A stretch of DNA of 15,967 nucleotides from Hyphochytrium catenoides (lineage: Eukaryota; Sar; Hyphochytriomycetes; Hyphochytriales; Hyphochytriaceae): contig FLMG01001546.1 in NCBI GenBank assembly GCA_900088475.1, positions 1 through 15,967 on the forward strand. Direction: 5' to 3'. Within the stretch, counting starts at the first letter, position 1; each line of letters begins with the position of its first letter. The notes beneath the pieces were generated by a model. It did no database searches and had not been told where the DNA came from. It saw nothing but the letters and a program-made list of their open reading frames with translations. The position numbers and the translations under genes were made by a program. This document shows, piece after piece, positions 1-10,920 of this stretch.

Positions 1-528
1 TCGTAGACGCTCTTCCTCTTCTTTCTTTGGTCCTTCAATATTGGTTTTTGACACGGAGAACGCAGAAGAGGTGGTGGAGTCGTTGGAAGGCTTCTCTATT
101 GGCGATGCTCTAGTTTGTTGTCCATTGTCCGGGGCCTCTGCTGTGCTCCTTTGCTTATCTCTATTCCTTGATGCTAATGCCTCCCTCTCGTCAGCTTTGA
201 CTTGGGTTCTGGATGTCTCGCTTCGCTCCTCCTCTTCACCATCATTCACTTGGACTCTCTCACGAGTAGGGCTGATTCCTGATTTTGAGCTCTTGGGAGA
301 GCGAAGTTGAGTTGAGTCGTGAGAGAGCGCTAAGTTATAGTCGGCAATGGCCAGGTCAAATCGCCCAAGGGAGTTATACGAAGCGGCCCTGGTTTCACGT
401 GACGGTTGTTGCGGAAGCACGCGTCCAAATGGCGGAGAAAGAGAAGAGCATACGTGAGAGGGACGTAGAGAGAGGGAGAGAGGGAGGGAGGGAGAGGGAG
501 AGAGAGAGGGCGCGAGCGAGCGAGCGAG

Positions 529-567
<39 letters not shown>

Positions 568-2388
568 AACAAATAGGGGAGAGAGATGGCCAACGAGTTG
601 AAGAAGAGTAAGACGCTTAGGACAAGATTTTAAGGTACACAAGGTCTACCTAAAGCTGACACGGCAGGTGACAATAAGAAAAAAGGGCTGGTAATACTCG
701 CCAGCGGGATACAAGGAGCAGATAGAATGAGGTAGCAAGAGAAAGGTGCTGAAGACGAGCAAGCATGGCTGTTGGCTGGTGCCACAAGGAAAACCCTGGT
801 CGGCCTTACCGGGCAAAGCGCGAGCGAGCATGCCTGTGATCAATCTCTAGGACACGAGAGAAATCTGTTATGGCCTCGTGATGCGAGTTGATCTTCTGAT
901 AACAGCAGCCGCGACTTTGAACAGAGGGAGAAGCGGGATAACGTGGAGTAAAAAGAATGTAAGTAAGGAGAGGAGTATAGAACTGCCTTTGTGAAGACTC
1001 TCACGGATGGAGCCTAGCCAGGATTGCTAGTCAGAGAGGAACAGAGGAACATAGAGACAAAAGGGAGTGCTGGAGGAGAAAGAAGAGAGAGAAAGAAACC
1101 AAGCTCCTTGCGGGACCAAATAGTATGACTGAGACGCAGTAGCGGCTACAGATGCAAAGAATTTGGAGTCCATCCACAAGTGCGCCGCCTACCTGTAGAG
1201 CGCCATGACATCATCTGGTGCTATTGAGATGGCCTGAGACAGGTCCTCAACTGCCAAGTGCCATTCCTATCAAAGCACGAGCAAGAAGGTGATGGTGAGG
1301 CCTCGTTGATTAGCCTAGTAAACAGAAGGAGGACAGGCAAGAATGGCGAGACATTCACCTGAGCTCCAAAGAGGGAGAGAGAGAAGATATAAGAGAAGAG
1401 GGAAGACGGAAGACAAAGACAGACACTATCTGACCGATGGAGGATGAGCCTTGGGTTCCAGAAACGACAGATAGCACTGAACCAAAGGGATATCTAGCAT
1501 ACCTGGAGCTTCATTCTAGAGGAGCCCCTGACGAAGTAAGCCTTAGCGTTCTTAGGGTCTAGGACGAGCTTCCTGGTGCACGAGTCAATGGCCTTCTCCA
1601 CCTGGGCGTTCTTCCTATAATAGTAGGTACGATTGGGGTGACTCTTCGCCTGGAGAAGATGTGACCGAGGCACCGAGGCAAACAGAAGCATCAGACTCCG
1701 ATTTAAGGCAGGGATTAGACAGCATGAGATAGAGACGGAGACAGGAAGAGATAATAAACAGAGAGAACCAGAGAGGCCGAAAGATGCAGGATGAATGATC
1801 CCTTAGTTAGGGAAAAGCCTCGTGAAAGGCCATCGGAGCTATACGCAGGACAGGGTAGATAGTTGGAGGAGATGAAGGTAGGATTGAGAAGTAGGGAACA
1901 CGAGGATACGACAGAGCCCGAAGGTGCTTGAGAAGGAACTTCAATGTCAATGAAGTAAGACGCCGAGTAGAAGGAGTAGGGGTAAGCTACGAAGAAGCCA
2001 GTAGAGTATGAACCTCTGCATCTGTTTCTATGAAGTCCTTGCGTTTTGCCAGAGGGATCTCCTCAATGCCAAGCTCAAAGAGTTCCTCATCATCCAGCTG
2101 CTTGCGCTGGGGGGATCCTGACAGAAGGATCCCTGGCGCAGGCTGGACAGCAGCCATCCCGCTTCCTTTCTGCAGACTGTTTCCCTTAGGCCCCTGTGGT
2201 ACTATTCTCTACCTCGCTTGACGAAAGACAGCATCTCCAGCTTCAACCTCGGCGTCCGTTCCGCAAGCCGAGGAAGTGGTCCAATGAGGAGCCAAGAATG
2301 GGCGGTAACCACTTGGATATCGATCAGGGGGCCGAGTACCTTGAAGAGAGTGCTTAGAGATATTAAGGACTTCTGGCGTATCTGCCAT
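1..2388 (-). CDS. TPR-repeat protein, six exons visible, 3' end cut by the window edge
   Basis: Tetratricopeptide-repeat protein, probably a protein-interaction scaffold; the specific family is not recognised. Proposed exons (minus strand): 2388-2248, 2169-2014, 1649-1503, 1266-1193, 914-810 and 388 to beyond position 1. Phases agree throughout, giving 337 codons without a stop. Residues 1-99 are low-complexity and partly acidic (DDEELFELGIEE). About four TPRs follow from residue ~100 to ~236: one ends in KAIDSCTRKLVLDPKNAKAY, the next carries LAVEDLSQAISIAPDD, then EAITDFSRVLEIDH, then FDLAIADYNLALSHD. Each shows the usual A-x-x-x-[LYF] and D/A-P spacing. The visible C-terminus is long, charged, Ser/Glu-rich and likely disordered. 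The TPR exons are secure. The first two exons are weaker: they need GTTGAA and GTTCAT donors, and the ATG at 2388 may not be the true start. Removing the 78-nt intron 2247-2170 also removes an in-frame TAG at 2211-2209. Confidence 0.75.
426..562. repeat. GA/CT purine-pyrimidine tract inside a TPR-gene intron
   Basis: The plus strand is almost entirely purine, ending in an uninterrupted (GA)n run at about 532-562 preceded by (CGAG) variants. It lies in the 421-nt intron 809-389 of the minus-strand TPR gene. On the transcript it reads as a long CT tract 40-170 nt upstream of the acceptor, so it may act as an extended polypyrimidine tract. A stretch like this is likely to vary in length between strains. 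Confidence 0.9.
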
Positions 2389-3367
2389 ACCGAGACCTAG
2401 AAACACCTAGGTCTTGCCAGAGACATTGCACCAAAGACTCGGAAGGACGTAAGGGAGAGAGATTCCTCCAAGCACTAGGGGAGAAGTCAGGCGTACCCAT
2501 GATAAGCTCACCACTCCTGGTCATAGCGGGTGAGGCGGGAAAGCGACATAGACAAAGGCCGGGCACATTGGAAGACACTAGAGAGAGAGAGAGAGAGAGG
2601 GTGTGAGAGAGTGAGAGAGTGAGAGACAGAGAGTGAGAGAGAGAGAGAGAGAGGGAGAGAGAGAGAGAGAAAGAGAGAGAAGGTATTTGAACCAAGAAAA
2701 CAGAAGAATGTAATGTAGGACTTGGCCCTCTGGAGGAAGGAGTGAAGGGTTCTGACCTTCTGATGGCTGAGGATGGGAGTGTAACTCCCTCATGTGATTA
2801 TCATATACCGGTTATCCAATTGAGGATGGGTAATACATTTCAAGGCCTAGAGATGGCTTTTATACTACCAAACCCTTGCTTAGGGGCGCCCACCCACCAT
2901 GGTAAAAGTTATCTTGCGCGGGTCGACGAGAATCAGAACTTTCTGCTCCCCACCCCACCCACCACCAACGCATTGTGGTGAACTAGCTACCTTGCAAAGT
3001 GCCTCCTCGCCCATCCACCCCTCAAATTCTTGTCCCTGATTCTGCGGTCGAAAGCTGGCGAAGAGGCTGATTGATGCTCAGCTGGGAAGAAGAGAGGATT
3101 AGAGGGCAGCAAGGAGCGTTTGGTTGCGACGCAAAGGCAAGCGGCGTCATGAGGAGAGGACAGCAGAGGGAGGGTGAAGCCGTGGTCAAGCCGCCGGACG
3201 CGGACGGACTAGAAGCGCAGGGTCGTCAGGCGCAGAAGCACGCTGGACAGGTAGGAACCCAGTTTGGCAGGAGCGAGAACTACCAGCTTTGTCTCGCTCT
3301 GCTGCCGATAATGCTAGGCTTTCACCGGCAATGGTGGAGGATATGACGGAACTAGTGCCGGCGAGCG
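2389..3367. other. Spacer between two divergent genes; no gene I can support
   Basis: Apart from the GA tract I see no assignable gene. Several frames on both strands stay open for 60-90 codons, but none shows a recognisable motif or a convincing ATG. One minus-strand frame runs from an acceptor-like CTTCTAG near 3210 to a donor-like GTAGCT near 2992, and could be an upstream exon of the TPR gene. The region should also hold the promoters of the TPR gene and the 3368-4407 gene. Confidence 0.5.
2581..2682. repeat. Second GA/CT microsatellite, upstream of the TPR gene
   Basis: About 100 nt of (GA)n with GTGAGAGA interruptions on the plus strand. It lies about 190 nt upstream of the proposed TPR start codon. 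On the minus strand it reads CT-rich and ends in CTCTAG, so it could be a promoter tract, a 5' UTR, or the polypyrimidine tract of an unrecognised 5' intron. Confidence 0.9.
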
Positions 3368-4407
3368 ATGGAACAACCCTTCCGTTGCAAAAAACGTAAG
3401 CCAGAATTAGAGAATACTAACCCTGTCGGGGACAAGGAAGGTTCCGACCGGGGGAAAGAGTGGCAGGGAGCACGGACTAGAATGTTCGCTGGCGATCTCT
3501 GCCAGTGAGCGTAATGGCTCGCTTGGCGTAGACAGGAAGGGCGGCGACAGAAGGGTTCGAACGTCAGGAAGCGCTCGTAGGCCTGTTAAATCTTCGTTGT
3601 ACCAGGCATATGCTCACCCGACAAACAGAGAAACAGTCAATCATTCACGTTGCAGCCGGAAGCTGTCACTCCAGTCACCCATATTCCCGACTCCACTCAA
3701 GTCTCCCTTCAGTACCCTACAACACCCAGAAGGAATTCAGTGGAGGATCAGCGCCTTTGTCGGCCAAGCGTGAGCTCTAGAGCAGGCCGCCTTGTCTGTT
3801 ACTGCCGCAGCCATAGTTCTATAGCTTTGCAGGAGATGTGTCTAGATCTCGGCGGACTAGTTCGCCCACGACAGTCGTGACTACACTCGTGAAAGGAGCT
3901 ATCTGGCGCTCACCTAAGCTCAATGAGAGACATCAGACATCTAGAGTAAAGTATATGAAGGCTTCTAAGCTGTTGAGTATAGCTTTGAGGTACCCTAAAC
4001 CAGGATAGGGCTATACTAATGAGTTACAGCATTGAGCGCCTATAAAGCGGTTAGAATTTCAAAGGACACATAGCTCAGTCGAGGGAGTTCGAGGGTGGCA
4101 TAGGAGGATTGCCATAAGCCTCAGACAGCTAGGATGCTCATCTGGAGCTACCTGGCCAGACGAGAGAGGAGCTCAATGACCTCCACTCACTGAGATGGAT
4201 GGGGCTCAAGGCAGTGGAAGCGACAGCCTCCGCCTTCTTCGCTGGTACCCTGACTGTTTGGTGAGGGCTCCGTCGAACGATGTCCTCACAGAGAGTAGTT
4301 CTTGACATCTGCTTTCCTTTCTTGTAGATTCCCGACTTGCTGTACAATCAACTTCACACCAACTTGCAGCCCACGTCAACCAGGAGGTCGGTGCTGCCTT
4401 CAGTTAG
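3368..4407 (+). CDS. Proposed five-exon gene, 148-residue protein of unknown family
   Basis: I do not recognise this protein. The model joins exons 3368-3395, 3656-3769, 3833-3945, 4133-4244 and 4328-4407 (447 nt, stop TAG). Donors are GTAAGC, GTGAGC, GTAAAG and GTACCC, all acceptors end in AG, and phases match at each join. The first ~85 residues are polar and Ser/Pro/Arg-rich, probably disordered. Residues ~86-148 look helical, with segments such as REELNDLHSLRWMGLKAVEA and LAVQSTSHQLAAHV that could form a coiled coil. The length and layout recall small subunits of coiled-coil complexes, but no family can be named. The stop is 59 bp from the stop of the opposing gene, as in compact convergent pairs. 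Alternative: a donor at ACT|GTTTGG would change the last exon's frame and end at 4474, overlapping the neighbour's coding end. The exon set rests on splice signals and openness, not homology. Confidence 0.45.
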
Positions 4408-4466
4408 AGTTGACATATGGCTCTCTCAAGCTTTCAACTGCATAGCACAAGACACCCGGGGACGAT

Positions 4467-5310
4467 TCACTTAAAAACTCTGTGCACCTTCGTCAGCTTC
4501 GTGTGCCGCTTTTGCCTTCTGGCCTCCCGTGCCAAGTTCTGAATTCGCTTCTTGGCTGCTTTGGCGTTAGGTGGCTCAAAGCCCATCTTCAGGGCCACAT
4601 TGCCCACACCTCCATGTTTCTTTCTGATGGCCATCAGCAATTCAGCAAACCCGTTCTCCTTCAGGAATTTTGAGCTTGGAGGGGAGTTGAGTTTTTGCTC
4701 CCTCATAATGAAGCGCAGTGACTGTCAAAGATCAAGGTAAATCGCAGCATTAGACCTCTAAGATATGCAAACCGGATACAGAGAGACACTGTTCAGAGAT
4801 CGGAAACACGCACAGTGGAGAAAGAGCTGGACGAGATAGGGTCAAGGCTTTCAGCCCGTTTTTTCACCCTTAAAGACGGCGGCAGAGGACCAGGTGGTGT
4901 GGCAAATAGTGGAAGTGAAATTAGTGCAAAAGACCTTCCAAAGCTAGCCGACCTAAGATCAAGGAAATAGGAGACACTTAGGCCGACAATGCAGTCGAAT
5001 TAGAGCTGAGCCCTTTCCAACCCAGGACTGCTTAAAGCCTCGTTTATTTGCGTTGTCTTACCTGCATTACAACGGTCAGGTTCTTCCAGTCAGGCTTCCC
5101 GTCCTTGTTCTGCCCAGAACTTGGCAGCTTAGTTTGTTGAGGCGGCGGAGCCGGTGACTCTATCAGGGATGCCTTGATATTCGGTCGGGCCCGACTGAAG
5201 TGCCGGACTGTCAGAGACAGGAACGGCGGTACCTGCCTGAGTGGGAGAGATAAAAACGGCCGTAGGGCGATAACATTGATTGTGGAACAGAGGTTTGTGA
5301 AGACCGCCAT
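4467..5310 (-). CDS. Probable mitochondrial small basic protein, 167 residues, two exons
   Basis: Exons 5310-5062 and 4721-4467 are joined in phase 0 across a 340-nt intron (donor CAG|GTAAGA, acceptor GACAG). The N-terminus is rich in Arg, Ser and Leu with no acidic residue before about residue 50. It contains TVRHFSRARP near residue 40, which fits a mitochondrial presequence with a cleavage site after Phe. The middle (residues ~75-110) carries W-K-N-L and LRFIMREQK. Residues ~107-133 contain FAELLMAIRKKHGGVGNVAL. The I-x-x-x-H-G-G...V-A pattern weakly recalls a small helical repeat I associate with some plant organelle proteins; this is recollection, not a search result. The C-terminal 35 residues are strongly basic (AAKKRIQNLAREARRQKR), suggesting RNA or ribosome contact. 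The start is the only ATG that gives a presequence in this frame. The gene converges on the 3368-4407 gene and diverges from COQ5. Confidence 0.78.
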
Positions 5311-6161
5311 AGTATTGAGCTCGGCAAATCAAAGGTAAGCTGTCAGCTGCCACAGGCCTGAAAAGCCAGGGGTCCTTCTTTGATGGGCGGGCGGTGGTTG
5401 AGAAGCCGTGAAGGTAGGGAAAGGCCGATGTGGCTCTCACTGCACTCTGTAAATGAAGGAGCAGCTGCTCAATCCCTAATACTTCGGACAGACTGTTCTC
5501 TTCATAAGGGCACAGCTACTCCTTAATGACCCTGTCCAAGCCAGTTGCTCTTTTCTTCCTCTCATGGCCGTCTCTGCGCGAGCGCTGATCTCTGCCTCTG
5601 TCTCTTGGTAAGGCACCGCCGCTTTGTCTTCCGTTCTGAATGTCCTCGGACGCTCCTTCAGAAAGTTCAGAAGCCCGCTCATCACCTCCCTCACACTTTA
5701 CACTGTGCCACCAATCACCCCAACACTCCTCCAGGAGCAGAACTATCGATACATTTCGGCATTCTTAAGTCTATTTCCTCCTAATATTAACCATCTCTTA
5801 TAGTGAAACATACAAACCTGCAATCCTATTTGTTCAATTTCCTTACCGCTAACGGCCTGCATGTCATGGGGAAGACCGTCACATGATTGCGGCCTTGGAC
5901 CCAGGCGATGATGAGATCCAACGTGACAAGAGCTTCATCCCAGAGTCAGCCACAGAGCTTCAGAGACACAAGCTCAGGACGAAGATCCTCGGGAGATCGT
6001 CCACAAAGTACTGCTCACTTCCTGCCAAGCGCTAACCTACATTAAGCTCTGCGCTGTAGGGTGGACCTGCATAGAAGGTTGCACGGAATTATCGGTTCAC
6101 GGCGATAAGAGAGAGACTTTTGCCGGCCTCCCTGCTTTAGCAAGCCAACCTTTTCTTCGCA
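5311..6161. other. Divergent spacer between the 4467-5310 gene and COQ5
   Basis: The region should hold both promoters. It has several short open frames but no assignable gene: a minus-strand ORF at 5476-5682 (listed separately), a plus-strand ORF from ATG 5883 encoding about 50 residues, and an overlapping minus-strand frame ending at a GTAAGG donor near 5847. The last two overlap on opposite strands, so at most one is likely real. I see no TATA-like box that I would trust. Confidence 0.5.
5476..5682 (-). CDS. Possible short gene or exon, 68 residues, unrecognised
   Basis: Open frame from ATG 5682 to a TAG at 5476. The product is polar and charged, with KERPRTFRTEDKAAVPYQET followed by an Ala/Glu/Arg-rich helix-like stretch and two Cys near the end. 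No family is recognised. It lies upstream of, and in the same direction as, the 4467-5310 gene. It could be a small gene, an exon of one, or chance; no clear acceptor with a pyrimidine tract precedes it. Confidence 0.25.
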   Translation of the reverse strand: MSGLLNFLKERPRTFRTEDKAAVPYQETEAEISARAETAMRGRKEQLAWTGSLRSSCALMKRTVCPKY

Positions 6162-8403
<2,242 letters not shown>

Positions 8404-8729
8404 AAAGAGAGAGGTAGAATAGATGGTGACACTTTCGGATGTCAGCCTTATGCTCCTACGAATGGTCCAAGGAGTGAGAGTCAGGCGGACACATAGGCAT
8501 GCACAGGCCCAGGGTCACAAAGAGAAGAAGTTGCGGGAAAATTGTGTGCCCTTGTTAGCTCACGGTACTTTTGTTATCACTTATTTATTCAACCGAATAT
8601 TGCCTGGACTTCTAGTTAGACTTCTGCCGCATCGACGAAATGAGTCTACGAGCTAGAATGGGAGAAGGATGACAGATAAGGACAGCGTAACGGAGATGAG
8701 TTCAAAGATCCAGCGGACGAGAAAAGCGG
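8404..8729. other. Short convergent spacer, 3' ends of COQ5 and the PDZ gene
   Basis: 326 nt separate the two facing stop codons. I see no gene and no strong hairpin. It must carry both 3' UTRs and polyadenylation sites, but there is no clear AATAAA on either strand. Confidence 0.6.
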
Positions 8730-10920
8730 TCAGATTGCTTTCCCTAGACGGATCCCAAGCTCCTGCATCTGTTGACGGGATCTAAACGTTAAGGAGTAGG
8801 AGCCGTGATGCTGTGTGTCTACCTTCTCTGCTATACTCTGCCAGAGCTGCTCAACTGACTGAGGGAGGGAAGATGGAAAGGAGAGAAGTTGTCCGTTGAC
8901 GCGGATAAGATAATCTCCCACTCGGATCGCTCCGGTCTTCTTGGCAATGTCGTAGCGATTCACGCTTGAGACAACAATTTGTCCCTGACATCGATCAGCA
9001 CAAGGAAGAGAGCTGTGAGATAGAAGATAGACAAGAGCGGACTGCGAGCGCTTTGGTAGGTGGAAAACTACGTGAGTTGAGTGGGGCAGAACTGAATAAG
9101 AGCATTCGGTGAAGCATAAAGATCATACCACTATAACAGTAGAAAGCAAGGCAAGGGCCGTAAGGGCCAGGAGGGAACAGGATGCGGTCAAACCATATTG
9201 TTACCTCGTCTGCGGCGAGATTGATGCCTAAAGGTCCGGGAAGAAAAGCGCAGTTCCTTAGCTCCAGCTCCCCGGACTCTAATGTCTTGCGTTGGAAAGT
9301 GATGCAGCGGGGCACAGCCTTAGCCTGAATCCAGCGAGACCCCGTCAGAAAATGATGCGGCTAATATAGACGCAAAGATAGGCTCTCTTCATGCTTTTCT
9401 TTCTTACATCCAAGTCCCTGATCATCTTAACAACGTCTGGAAGCTGTTGACCTCTTACGTCCGTGCCATTGACGGCGACCAACACATCCCCAACTTTAAG
9501 GTCTAAGACTTCCCCTTCTGCGTTACTCGCACCAAGCTCTGTATAGCAGTTGTGAGTCGTTACATTGGGTCAAAGCAAAAGCAGTGGCTCTCTCAGAACC
9601 CAAGACGTAACAGGAGAAAAAAAATTGGCATTGAGCAAGGTCATTCCCACCTTTGATCGTCCCAATTCCCTCCTCGCTTACAGCTAATACCAGCCCAGGC
9701 GGGGGATACTTATCAAAGACCACATGATAATCAATGGGGCGTCTGAAGCGGAGGACAGAAGGGGGCTGAAGAACTCTAAACAGAGAAATGGCCTCTGATG
9801 GATTAAGGCTTGACACTTGCTTTCTTCCAATAGAAAGCAGAAGATCTCCTTTCTGGATCTCTATACCATGAGATGTCATCCGAGCACTCCGGGGGATGCT
9901 GCCAAACGCGGCAACCTGAACACCATTCGCGCACTACTCCATCGTTGTGAGAGAGCGTTAGCCATATGTCCCCAAGTAGTAGTCATACAAAATAGAAGAG
10001 GGTGGATGAATGTGCTAATAACAGAGGATCGAGACTCGCGTACGCATCAAAGGGTCAAGGGGTAAGGGTAAGAATGCATAAGTAGCATGAGTCAAAAGTG
10101 AAGAGAAGTGAAAAGCATTACGGACGGACTCGTTCTCACCAAGGGTAAGGGCTCCAGCTTCAAAGAGGCAAGAGCAGACGTATATTCAGCAACATAATCC
10201 ATCGCTGCTCTATCCTTCAGCGCGGAAGGAGCAGGAGAAAAGCGGAGAGTTAGAGGTCGAGGGACAGTCTCCAGTAGCTCCAGAACTTCGGGATTTGACA
10301 CTTGAGTCAACGAGAGTCCTAACCGGGACGAGAAACGCACAGAGCAGTTAAAATCCTCATTTCTGGTAAGTCTATCCGGACTCTTGTAGGAGCTTTAGGT
10401 AGACACAGAGAAGGACCAAGCCAGCTTGCACGTAGCTGCTCACCATTGATGGCCACTAAGCTGTATCCTTCTTTTACTGCACCGGAGAGTTCAACATCAC
10501 TCTTGTCACCGTCCGCAGTGGGTAAGAATCCTTTGACAACCAAGGGCCGTGTGGCGCCTGGACCGAAAAGGAACAGCCATCATTAGCGGCCAGAGTATCA
10601 AATGAGCAACAGGAATGGCAAAATACTTAATGATGCACAGGGAATAAGCAAAAACCCGCAGGCGGGTACCACAGAGCAACAAAAGGGACGAGAGGCCCAG
10701 GATTCGAAAGAGAGAGAGCAAACCGCGTTCCAAATGCAGGCGTCTAGTAGTTCTGCGCTGACGACTGAGAAAGGCTACGAAAGGAAGTCGATACCTGCAG
10801 ATATCCAAGCTATGCCAATATCTTTCTGGTTGACATTAATGTCGAGCTCCCCAGGCCGCAATGGCACTTCTTCAGCACCCTTCCAGCTCTTAGCTTCCGG
10901 GAGTGACTTGAGGTCAATAC
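8730..10920 (-). other. Four consecutive PDZ-like domains at the C-terminus
   Basis: Each unit has the conserved helix-to-strand core of PDZ domains: GAVKEGYSLVAING, GIEIQKGDLLLSIGRKQV, LDLKVGDVLVAVNGTDV and GAIRVGDYLIRVNGQLL. Three end in the closing strand (PLTLRF, SVLRFRRP, YSLTFRSR). Peptide-binding loops are best seen in unit 4 (PGPLGINLAADEGQIVVSSV), with weaker matches KDIGIAW in unit 1 and PPPGLVLAV in unit 3. Introns cut each unit at different places, so the copies diverged long ago. The protein ends about 15 residues after unit 4. Confidence 0.85.

Noticed and set aside
285-569. Plus-strand ORF ending in a long Arg-Glu repeat
   Set aside because: The repeat is simply the translated GA microsatellite. 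The bases belong to a minus-strand intron and exon.
2742-2981. Plus-strand ORF of 79 codons with an ATG at 2763
   Set aside because: No family, no splice sites linking it to a neighbour, and it ends in Pro/Thr low complexity.
3071-3346. Plus-strand ORF of 91 codons
   Set aside because: Other frames are open over the same bases, the composition is Gln/Gly/Arg-rich without motif, and no splice context fits.
4066-4110. tRNA-like A-box (TAGCTCAGTCGAGG) followed by GAGTTCGAGGG
   Set aside because: The B-box-like motif is too close to the A-box and no cloverleaf can be drawn.
4138-4347. Minus-strand ORF of 69 codons
   Set aside because: It overlaps plus-strand exons 4 and 5 and has no motif. The plus-strand model explains the region better, though I cannot fully exclude it.
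4328-4474. Alternative last exon of the 3368-4407 gene, in another frame ending at 4474
   Set aside because: It needs a weak GTTTGG donor and its end overlaps the coding end of the opposing gene. The GTACCC donor model avoids both.
5129-5440. Overlapping minus-strand frame, 103 codons, with a presequence-like start
   Set aside because: It lacks an ATG, overlaps the better-supported first exon of the 4467-5310 gene, and does not splice in frame into exon 2.
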